The notes under the pieces: model-generated
Told to the model about the DNA's origin: nothing
Database searches by the model: none
What the model saw: the letters and a program-made list of their open reading frames with translations, nothing else
Assembly (NCBI GenBank): GCA_905178155.1
Contig: CAJINV010000003.1
Location: forward strand, 6,043,985 to 6,107,984
Length of the DNA stretch: 64,000 nt
Direction: 5' to 3'
DNA from: Amoebophrya sp. A120
Taxonomy: Eukaryota; Sar; Dinophyceae; Syndiniales; Amoebophryaceae
Shown: positions 1-9,000 of the stretch, one piece after another
Numbering within the stretch: position 1 is the first letter of the stretch
Layout: each line of letters opens with the position of its first letter
Made by a program: the position numbers and the translations under genes

Positions 1-2133
1 GGCTCTCCAGCGCTTTCTTTTCTTCGAGAATCTCGCGAACCTGTGATCAGACACGAAAACCTGCACAAGGTCACATGAAAATATTATTAATATCTAGCAA
101 ATAAAGGAAAAGGCTCCTCCCATGCAGTCGCCACGCACAAACTATGAGTGGCGGATATAGGCGAAGAAGCTGCAAAGATGGAAGCACGCGGGCGAGGACG
201 AGGAGGCGCAAAAAGCAGTTCAAAAACGCGAAATATCTATACCAACTTGCCATGACCGCCTTCGTCCTGAATGTTGTAATTTCCGACGGTGCCCGTCGTT
301 GCGGATGTTGGAAGACGAACTCCCTGCTCCTCTTCTTCCTCATCTTGTTCGTCATCCGCAATAATTTGTACGGGTGGGCCACCAGTCGTTGGCGTTGGCT
401 CAACTGCTTTCTTGACCTTTTAGATTTGGATTTTATCCACTGCAGAGTACTACTAGGAGGGTGGAGGTGCTGTTCCTCGCTTTCGCTTGTCTATATAAAG
501 TCATAACGTAACCTAGCGCGAGGATGATATTAAGTAAGTAACAGACGAACAAACTAACACAAACAGGAACAGCTGTAGCGCGTCTCTTATACTCGGGGGG
601 GTTTTCGTCCGGCGGTCCGTGGCCTTTCGCGCGGCACCGGGGCAGGCTGCTGCTGCACCACTGGCTCTGGGCTTTTCTGTTGCTGTTCTGCGATGCGATG
701 CCTCTGGCCGGACTGGGCAGATGATGGTCGCGCCACTGTTTGAAGATGGAGACACGAAGTTCGTGAAAATGCAGCTTATGCACGTACATCACATCTAGCA
801 CTCCCACTCCCATTCTTGGGTTGGCTTGCTGCACGTTGCAACATCACAAAGAAACAGTATTGCGATCATTCTTTGCGTCAGTTAATATTACCTTCCGCAG
901 CCTGCTGCATTCGGACTGCCTCTGCTTGCTGTGCCTGCAGTCGTGCCTGTTCCGCTTCCTGAGTTTTGACGCAACTTTTCTCTACTTCCGTTGCATTAGT
1001 TTAGCTGGTGTAACTTGATGAATGTCAGCATTGACTATACTTACACAGCACGCATATCTTATGCCGGCAAGGTACAAAAATGAAAAGCAAAATCAAATAA
1101 ATGCCGACACGTGCTGTTCTATGGAAAAATAAGTACCAGTGATTGCTGCTTAATCCGTTCCTGCCGCTGTTGCTCCTCCATCATCTTTCTCTGTTGCTCT
1201 TCTTGCTCCCGTGCGGCGCGTCGATCGGGCGAGCCTCGCTGCATACCGGGGGATTTTTGCGTCGACGGAGACCCTCGCTTTTCCTTGGAGGAGGCTGGCG
1301 AATCCCGCTTCGGAGCTGCACTGCTGCTGGAGGGCTGCTCTGGCTGCGCGGGTGATGGTGGAGCGGGCGCTGCGGGCGGCGGTGCGGCAGCCTTTTTTGC
1401 CGGCTTGGAAATCGTAGTTTCGCCCCCCAAGACCTGTGAAAAAATAGCGAAACAATCCTGCGAAAACGCACAGGACATGCGGTACAACTTGCGTTAAACT
1501 TAAAGTGCAAGAAGATGAATCGTCGCTACCTGTTGCGCGAAACGATATCATGATGAAAACAACTACGAGAAACTTTATTGCGCCTCGTCGAGAAAAAAAT
1601 GAATTCAGTTACAATACGCGCTGCACTGCGGAGTTGCTGTTGGCCTTGTAGGAGGTTGCAGCAGCGTGCAGCTGGCACAGCCACGCGTTCGTTTTTTCGC
1701 ACTCGAGCCCGGCAACAATTTTGTTTGGTAGCACGTCGCACCCGTCTAGACCAGTAGCGAAGTAGGTGGCGGAAATGATTTTCGTGAGAAAATCGATCTT
1801 TGCATTTTTGTCCGTCATGCTGCCCGCGTCCTGCTCCGCCTCAGTGAACAAATTGTTCGCAAACCCGGTCACTCGAATCACCTCCATCACCTTCAGGCAG
1901 GAGTTAATCAATCTTGCTCTTCTGATGCTAGTAGTATGATCTGTTTGCAAGCGCACTGAAACCAGCGACAGCATGCATGGAAAATCGATTTAATGAATTT
2001 TGATATGAAAAGTAAGTACTATGTCGTGGAGAAACCGGAAGGGCGGTTTTTTCAGGTACTTCTCGGTCATTTTCGGCTTGGTGATCAGAGAGCCGATCTT
2101 CTGCTGCGTCTCGGATACGTAGTCTCCTTCCAT
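1..2133 (-). CDS. IFT54: Intraflagellar transport protein 54 (TRAF3IP1/MIP-T3), 3' end beyond the left edge
   Basis: IFT54 is a subunit of the IFT-B complex that moves cargo along flagella and binds microtubules through an N-terminal CH-like domain. Seven exons can be joined in one frame: 2133-2020, 1890-1618, 1433-1137, 958-892, 735-593, 416-243 and 40-1; all introns are GT-AG and 129-202 bp. The start ATG at 2133 is followed by a stretch ending [11 protein letters not shown], then [10 protein letters not shown] and [12 protein letters not shown], all hallmarks of the IFT54 N-terminal domain. A Pro/Ala/Ser-rich and Glu/Gln-rich middle follows, then [16 protein letters not shown], an acidic DDEQDEEEE stretch, and [15 protein letters not shown], which begins the C-terminal coiled coil. 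The rest of the coiled coil lies outside the window. The frame closes at every junction, so the exon model is firm; identity rests on family recall. Confidence 0.9.
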
Positions 2134-2828
2134 TTTTAAAGTTGCGTTTCTTCCTAGGACAGCTGCCTTGTTGGCCTGGAGGACGCGCGAGCGTTAGCAG
2201 GAAGCTCGAACTTTTGTTGGTTGCAGACCCAGATCCGTGGTCGTCGTGACAATTATCTCCAGCCGCACGACTTTGCCTTTGCGAAAGGTGCGCAGGAGCA
2301 GCTTGGTGCAGGTGCTACCAATGACCAGCTTAGCTTGAGCGGTCCGGTCGTTCGGCCACAGAGCTCGAGAAACGCAAGAACTTCTTGTTCTTTGCTTTTA
2401 TGTGGTCTGCGGCCTCATATTTTGTCTTTTTAGTGTAACTCTTGCAGATACACTTTCATTTCATTCGCAACTCTCAAGACGCAGATACGATCATGCGCTC
2501 AAGAAATAGAAATCTCTCGAAAGTTCAGGCTGACCTCACAGTGAAAGACGTGTTCGCTCTTGCACTTCTTGCCTCCTCGTACGTTCGCCTCCATGCTCAT
2601 TCTTGATGCGCTTGCGTGTCACAACTACTCGAGGACTACACGACGCTCTAACACAGGCGTGCCGGCAAGGCACTGTAGTGCGCGAGTAGGTGGAGGAGGA
2701 GGACGTACAGTAAGTAGAACAGCTCCCAGAAGGAGAAGACAGCATCAACAACACTAAAGATTGCATTCACATCATATCCAGCTGAAGTGAAAGTTCGCTT
2801 GCTTCTTTGCAAAAAAACAGCACACACT
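2134..2828. other. Intergenic stretch upstream of IFT54
   Basis: About 700 bases between the IFT54 start codon and the end of the open frame that reaches 2829. It should hold the IFT54 promoter or trans-splice site, but no defined motif was recognised. The upper part (from 2648) overlaps a second minus-strand open frame described separately. Confidence 0.4.
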
Positions 2829-3021
2829 TTAAATGAATCCACCACAAATTGCCGTGGTGCTACTGGATCTAGAACCTCGTCCTGTGACTGTTGATGAAAG
2901 CTTCGCGCAGGAGTCTTCTGCACGTCGTTTTCCTTTTCTAAAAACCCTCGTCTCTTCTTCAACATTTTTAGTCCGAGCGCCAACTCGGCATTGCGTAGCG
3001 CGGCGAAAAGGGAGAACGTCA
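2648..3021 (-). CDS. Possible small membrane protein or 3' exon (uncertain)
   Basis: A minus-strand frame starting at the ATG pair near 3021 reads about 124 residues to a TAG at 2648. It is basic in its first half (LKMLKKRRGFLEKEND) and has one strongly hydrophobic segment near the C-terminus (FWELFYLLYVLLLHLL), consistent with a single membrane helix. It overlaps, in another frame, the downstream part of the open frame at 2829-3596. Either it is a separate short gene, or it is an alternative 3' exon of that gene, or it is chance. No family was recognised. Confidence 0.25.
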
Positions 3022-3596
3022 TCATCTTGCCTCTCCGTCTCCAGCCACCACTGCCGCGAATCGTTACGCGCTGTGCGTTTTCTCTCCTGGCGGTTTTCAT
3101 CAGCTACTTCATCTGGCTGCTGGTGTGCACGACTACAATTGGTGTCCGCGGTTCCGAATCCAATACCTGCTCCGGGACCACTACAGCCACTGACGCCGAA
3201 GAACGAGGAAGAAAAGGCAGCCACGGCCGCCGGCGGGAGTAACAAACCTGCGAGTGGCATACAGGACGCTTTCACGAAAGGGCTGGGCCCCATTTCCAAA
3301 ATCGGTCGTTCGTTTGCGGTGTATGGACTTCGGACGCCCTGTTCCTCGAGAGTCGCCATGGCACGCGCCGACTGCACCGCCCGATTCGCGATGTTGACCG
3401 CCAGGTTGCCCGTTCGTTCCGCGATACGGCTTGCATTCATCGCACGGGTTACCGCCGCGACTGCCTGCTTCTGCGCACTCAGCATCTCTTCAAAGTTCGC
3501 TGCGTTGATCAGTCCCTCCGTGCCCTGGCCCATCTGGGCGCCAAACGTCGTCACACCGTTGGCCGAAGCCAACATCTGATAGGCTGGGTCCATCAT
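2829..3596 (-). CDS. Ala-rich helical protein of unknown function, exon structure uncertain
   Basis: Open frame of 255 residues from an ATG pair at 3596. The first ~115 residues look coding: a long amphipathic Ala-rich helix (AVAAVTRAMNASRIAERTGN, then LAVNIANRAVQSARAMA) followed by a Pro/Gly/Ala linker and a GAGIGFGT segment. After about residue 150 the composition becomes Arg/Ser-rich and resembles read-through of an intron: a GCAG|GTATTGG donor-like site lies in the linker and a TCACAG|GACGAGG acceptor-like site near 2890. Only the N-terminal part is therefore well supported. The helix and the closing Gly/Phe/Thr segment resemble the protein encoded at 5100-5507, so the two may be paralogues. 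No conserved family was recognised. Confidence 0.5.
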   Translation of the reverse strand: MMDPAYQMLASANGVTTFGAQMGQGTEGLINAANFEEMLSAQKQAVAAVTRAMNASRIAERTGNLAVNIANRAVQSARAMATLEEQGVRSPYTANERPILEMGPSPFVKASCMPLAGLLLPPAAVAAFSSSFFGVSGCSGPGAGIGFGTADTNCSRAHQQPDEVADENRQERKRTARNDSRQWWLETERQDDDVLPFRRATQCRVGARTKNVEEETRVFRKGKRRAEDSCAKLSSTVTGRGSRSSSTTAICGGFI

Positions 3597-4439
3597 CTTT
3601 TTTGGCTAGATGGTCGTGGGAGGGCTGCTGTCGAGTGGAAAGCAATACCACTCTGGTGAGCGATAAATTCGAATGATTTTCGAGTCGAAACGGAAACGAC
3701 CCGAGGAATTTTGTGCTTTATTGTTCTTCACGCAAAGCATTTATACGAAAACGAATAAGAAAGTCCAAATTAGGCTGTTCGTACTTTACACTTCCTGTCG
3801 TGGTACAACACAGAAGGAAACTAATAGCGCCGAGTTGAGTTCCAAAAAGCAAAGCACGACTCGGACGCGAGCTTTGTGTCCTTGCAAAGCGAGTTTCTTA
3901 CCACGAATAAGCGAAGCTCGTCCTAAATGTCGGCAATAGACATCTTCGTAATCTCCACCGAGGGGGTATGAATCTGGTCGAAAAATGTGTTTATGACGCA
4001 GATTCGAAGATGGTCATTGACCATTTTTTCATCAGCACGACTACGATATTCACGATCGATGTTATCCACGATCTCAGTCGATTACGATTCTTCTCAAAAC
4101 AAAGGAACATGATACCCACGACAGCAACACTGAGGAGAGCTCCACCAGGTGATAAAATTCAGGATTAAACTGATACCCTTGCTGTACCTCGTTGTATCCA
4201 CAGTGCTGGTCGAAGGCAGTTTCTTCAGGCTGCGCACAGGAGCAAATACTCAGCTCTTTTTTGTTGAAACTGATTGGTCCGAAAGAACTAGAGATTGTTC
4301 ACATTGGTTTTGCAATGAGCGGAAATTTCCGAGCAGTTCGTTGTACGTCATCAATGCTACTAGGCAGAAAGGGAGAGATAAGTTCATTTGTATAAAAAGA
4401 TTTGGATTTTGTATACTTACTTTTACTACATAAGCTACT
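3597..4439. other. Intergenic, nothing recognised
   Basis: AT-richer sequence with only short open frames on both strands and no recognisable protein, repeat or RNA. A strong donor-like sequence (AAAA|GTAAGTATAC on the minus strand) near 4425 suggests that an exon of the uncertain gene to its right may end here. Confidence 0.35.
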
Positions 4440-4930
4440 GGATTTTTTCAATATAAAAACAACGAAACCATTCGAAACCAAGCACAAAAAGACGAGAAGC
4501 GAAATGTTTTTTGTATCCGAGTGAGTCTATCTCTATCTCGTCTTCGTCATAAGAACGGAGACACAGGTCCTGGAGACGTGGCCCCATCAATGTCGTCTCC
4601 GGAAGCACCGCCAATGAGCAATCCATCGGCTGTGGCTCTGCCCCCGCCTGCCGTTTTGCACTTACTGGTGCTGCGATTTTCCTGCTCCTTGTCTTTCGCA
4701 TTTCTCCTGCCGTTCCCGCTCCGTTTTGTCTTGTACGTGTTTGATGCACTTTTTCCAGTTGCGCTTACACACTTCTGGTGCTGCTCGCTTGCAAGATTCG
4801 CGGGCATGCTTCTCGCGGTATTCATGTGCTGCAGGAGACCGTCGTGTGGAGATCCTAGGCACAGCGCATTAACGTCGGTCACCCCACTCATTGCGGCTGC
4901 AATAAAGTTTTTCAAATTTATATTTCAAAG
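4440..4930 (-). CDS. Possible multi-exon gene fragment, unidentified
   Basis: Three overlapping minus-strand open frames of 66-122 residues occupy this stretch and no single one is convincing. A plausible start is the ATG of MSGVTDVNALCLGSPHDG just after a TTTATTGCAG sequence near 4895, with a donor-like GTAAGCG after QHQK near 4770, and a further acceptor/donor pair (GAGCAG|GAAAAT, CCA|GTAAGTGC) near 4675. A later frame reads an acidic DEDEIEIDSL segment. No family is recognised and the exon chain is a guess. Confidence 0.25.
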
Positions 4931-4972
4931 GTAAATGTTCACATTCCGTTTTTTCGTTTTCTGTCTCGGACG

Positions 4973-5021
4973 CATTCTCAAAATCCTGTTCCTACCTGGT
5001 AGGAACAGGATTTTGAGAATG
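4973..5021. repeat. 49-bp perfect hairpin (24-bp arms, 1-base loop)
   Basis: The arm from 4973 to 4996 is exactly the reverse complement of 4998-5021, with a single T at 4997 as loop. Pairing continues imperfectly for about five more bases on each side. It lies about 80 bases downstream of the stop codon of the minus-strand gene at 5100-5507, so in RNA it would form a very stable stem in that gene's 3' flank. Confidence 0.9.
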
Positions 5022-5099
5022 TGTCTGGTAAATCTAAATCGTGCCCAGCCCCATGAGGACGATAAAACCAAAAAAGTCAAACTTAAATCAGGAATAGTT

Positions 5100-5507
5100 T
5101 TAGTCATACATAGTTGTCGAAAAAGCAACTCCAACTGTGTTACCCATTCCCTGCGCCGCGGTGGTCGCGGGTGTTTGCATCCCGAAGGGAGTAGCTTCGG
5201 TGAGCGGGGGTCCTGTGGCTTTCTGGTTCATGATGAGCATCACCGCTTGCTGAACCGCGGCCGTTGCGGCCGACAGCGCATTTTGTGCCGTGTTCGCAGC
5301 AACCCAGGCTCGATCGTTTGCACTCGCCGCCTGACGCAGCGTGTTGTACAGATCATCGGTCTTGAAGGGTGGAGAATACCCTTGGCTGTTGATGCCAGTA
5401 GCAAAAGACGGGATCCCATTGAAACTTGTCGCTGCGTGATGGTGGTGCTCGTGCTGAGCAGCCTGAAGATGGTCGGAAAACAGAAGTTTCATCACGCCAC
5501 CCGCCAT
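5100..5507 (-). CDS. Small Ala-rich protein of unknown function (135 residues)
   Basis: Single open frame from ATG at 5507 to a stop at 5100. After a His/Ala-rich N-terminus (HEHHHHAATSF) comes a long helix (QAASANDRAWVAANTAQNAL, then SAATAAVQQAVM), a Pro/Thr-rich linker and the end segment GNTVGVAFSTTMYD. The helix-linker-end arrangement resembles the N-terminal part of the protein at 2829-3596. A CTTCAG sequence 45 bases inside the frame could be a splice acceptor, so the first ~15 residues may not be coding. No signal peptide, membrane helix or known domain is visible, and no function can be assigned. Confidence 0.5.
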   Translation of the reverse strand: MAGGVMKLLFSDHLQAAQHEHHHHAATSFNGIPSFATGINSQGYSPPFKTDDLYNTLRQAASANDRAWVAANTAQNALSAATAAVQQAVMLIMNQKATGPPLTEATPFGMQTPATTAAQGMGNTVGVAFSTTMYD

Positions 5508-6036
5508 TTATTATGTTGCTTTTGTCGCGTCTAGGTCGTCTACCTCAACCTCTTTTTATCTGTGCTACGAAGTCGCTTCTTCAGCCTTGTGGGTTCAAAT
5601 CGCGATCATGTCTCGTCTATTGTTCTGTTCTTTGTCCTTGTCCTCGATATATGAATGAGCCATATGAGTCATTCGTCACAACTACCACTCCTCTGAGAAC
5701 CGACTCCTCACGAATCACGCCTGAGTCTGACAGACTCAAAAATATGTCGAAGTTTAGTAGTAAGTTCTAGTTGCACTTGCAGGGTCGCTCAACAAGCACA
5801 ATGCATGCATGCTTACCGGCCCTTCTTGCTCTCCTGTCTTTCGAGTTGGTGCTAGTCGGCGATCGAATACGGGAATCGAGGCGGAGGCACATAGTGAGGT
5901 GTGACAAAATCACTTTACGTTAACGATCAAGATTATGAGGAGGAACACGAAAGCACGAAGCCTATTTCTATATGATACTGGATAGCGACTGATCGCCCGC
6001 AGCAAGCCAATGCTTGAGGGCCCAAATTCGTACATT
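5508..6036. other. Intergenic, nothing recognised
   Basis: About 530 bases between the stop codon of the Sfi1-like gene and the start of the small Ala-rich gene. Only short open frames; no repeat or RNA recognised. Confidence 0.4.
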
Positions 6037-9000
6037 TCATGCACACGACGCTGCCGGCGGCGAAAATGTGATTCTGTGCAGCTCAGCTTGTGTTCTCTGC
6101 TTTTTCTGGAAGCAGTAGGCGTAGTACCAGTGTGCAAAGCGGCGCTTCAGCGCGAGTTTTTGGACCAATGTTGTTTCGGTCGCGAAGCGACGAGACAACA
6201 AGTGGAACCAGGCGCGCAACACTTGTTGGCGCGTGTTGAAGTTTCGGCGCCATGAGCGGTATTTGCCTCCGAGAATGCACCACCAGTACCAGATTCGAAG
6301 AAACTTGTGCTCGAGCCGAAGTCGCGCGTTCCTAACGAAACCGCGAAACGCGGGACGAAGAAACGCATTTTGGCAGGTCGTTTTTCGGTAGAACCTGGCG
6401 ACTTGCAGCTTCTGCTTCTGGGAAAAAAGACGATACTTCTGCAGCTTTCTGAAGCACTTGATTATCGTTTGTTTTTCCTGCCACTCCACCGCAACCCGCC
6501 ACTGCAGCCGGCGCACGTGCTTCCACATCTGCAGAGTTATTTTAAGGAGGTCCACCGCCTCCTCGAACCTGCGCTTGCTCGCTATCTTCTGCTCGATGAA
6601 GAACCCAGCCAAGTTGCGCCACTCGCGTAGCCGAAACACCGCGGGGATGATGTAGAGCCGCCACGTCTGCAGCGCGCTCCAATTGTGGAGCAGACGACAG
6701 GCCGCCGCGTGCCTTCGCGCTAGAAGCCAGTAGCGAAAGAACCGCTTTCTTGCGATTCTGGTCGGCGATAACACCGTCCAAGAGGGTGGGGGACACACCT
6801 GCTCGGTTGTATGTTGCCCCGGATCCTCGAAGTAGATGTCGTCCTCGTTCTCTTCTGGTGGGCGTTCTTGCACGTAGACGACCTGCTGTTCTCCGAATTG
6901 CGCAAGCAGCCGCATCCCTGCGCTGGTGTCTAGCCACGCCTCGTGCTCCGCGCTGAGCGGCGAGGCACTTCGGAAGGCGAAAAAGCTGGCTGCGGTACTT
7001 GACGAAGCGCCCCCGGCTGCCTTGGAGTTGGAATTTTGCCGGTTCTTGTTGCCCGCTTCATTGACACCGAAAAGCGAAGCGCGCAGTTCCACAGCGACCA
7101 CGGGCCAAGGAGCTTTACACACGCCTTCTTTCTTGGGTGGCGCCTCATCACAGTTCTCGTCGTAGAAATGTCGTTCACGGCGCGCGATACTGCGGTCGGG
7201 AGATTCGAAGCGGACGCGCAGCTCCTCTTTTCGTGACCCGTCAGAGAGCCTCCGACTGGACCTTGTGCCTTGCTTGCGAATTGGAGTCAACACCGGCGAG
7301 ACTGAGGAAAACCGCTGCTGCTTCTGCTGCGAATTTGGCGCGGGGTCAAAGAGGTAGTGATCTAAATGCGGACGTTTTCGGAAGCTGCCTGCAGTGTCGG
7401 TGAGTTTGTCTTCCTGGTCGTCCCTGCTGGATTCGGCAGCTACATCGTGTTCGAAACTTACCAAGGTCTTTCTTTCACGCCAAGAGACTGCGTCCTTGGC
7501 TCGCAGGCGTGCAAACCAGAGATCTAGCTTCTCAGCGAAAAACTTTCTGCGGTGGGCGAGAAAGAGCCAATGCCCCATGAGTGTCCGCTTGAATCGCGTG
7601 CGTTGGCGATCGCGCGACATCCGAATGCGTTCTTCGTAGGAGCATGCGATCCGCCAGCGGAAAAACGTCTCGCCTTTTCGCTTCCAGCGAGTGAACCCAT
7701 CGAGCATGACTCCGGACTTCCTCATTCGCTTCCACTTAGGTGTGAGTTTCGCCCAAGACCGCAACGCTTTCTGTCGCAGGAACGCATCTTCCTTCTCGGA
7801 AAAAACTTTGTGCAATTTCTGTGCGGCTGCACGCCAGTGGGCCAGGATGCAGAGGTCGCGCTCCGCGCGATGCGCCAGCATGCTGCGCTCCAGGATTCGC
7901 TCCACAACGCGCGCGCGGCGAACATAATTCGCCCATACGTGAAAGTGCAGCATCCACACGGCCAGCTTGAAGTTCTCATCGGTGCTGTTCACGTGTTTCG
8001 CTGGCTTCCGCCACACAGGTTCCTTCGTCTGGTACTGCTTCCGCGTGTTTTGCCCGCTGTCCTTCTTCTTGCCCCCCGGTGCCCAGGCAGTAGGCTGTAG
8101 CAGGCCGGTGCTTCTGTTGTTCCTTACCCAGAAGAACCGGACCCGCAGCCTGCGCTCGCGCGCAAAGGCCGCCCACAGCCGCCGGAACTCCGTGGCCGAG
8201 ACGAGGTCTAGCTGTTGCAACTCTGTCATGCGGTCCGCCCGCAAGTCGGCGAGGAAGGTCGCGGTGGGTGGAAACAGGTCGTCGATCGGCGAAGAATCCG
8301 GCGGCGCCTCCAGGCTGTGATCCTCGGAGGAGTCCCCAGGCACGCGGAGTTTCCCCCTTTCGTCCGGCCCGGAGTGGTCGCGTCGCTCAAACTTTCCGGG
8401 CGACTCCGAGAACATTGCGCGCTCCGTGGCCGGGAGCGATCGCCGCGCAAGCACAAAAGGCGAGAGCACCGGCGACGTCGTGCTGTCCTCCTCTTTGCTT
8501 TCCCGCAGCCGAACGACATCTTCTCGCTCTCCACTGGTGCTTGCATGTTGTAACAATTTTTGAGCTCGTCCATCGGCCGCAGCAGGAAGAATTTCCTCAC
8601 TCTCTTCAGCTCCCACCGACGAGACCGAAGAACTGCGTTCTTTTCGGCTGGCAAGCACGTGGTCGCGCGTGTACGGAGAAAGGTGTGTCGGGAACGGGTG
8701 CTTGCGGTGGACGCGCGTGTCGTCGCCCCAGATGGAGCCCAAGTCATGGTGCTTGTCAAAAGCGGTATGAACGGGGCGTACGCCGGGAGGCTTTCGTGGA
8801 CCTGCTGAAGGAGAATAAGCTTTGCCAGCATGATCCCCGCGGCCCTCGAGGTTGTTTGTGGTGAAGGAGAACTCGCTGTCTTGTTGTTCCCCAGCAGAGA
8901 GTAGCTCCTCATTGTTCGTAGCAGTCTCCGCGGAAAATAGCGAAAGAACGCTATTTGTAGTTCCGCCCTTGGTCGAGAAGAAGATCGGTACATCAATGTC

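Noticed and set aside
2829-3150. C-terminal ~100 residues of the open frame at 2829-3596 as protein
   Set aside because: Arg/Ser-rich composition unlike the N-terminal part and splice-like sites at its start suggest intron read-through, although this is not certain.
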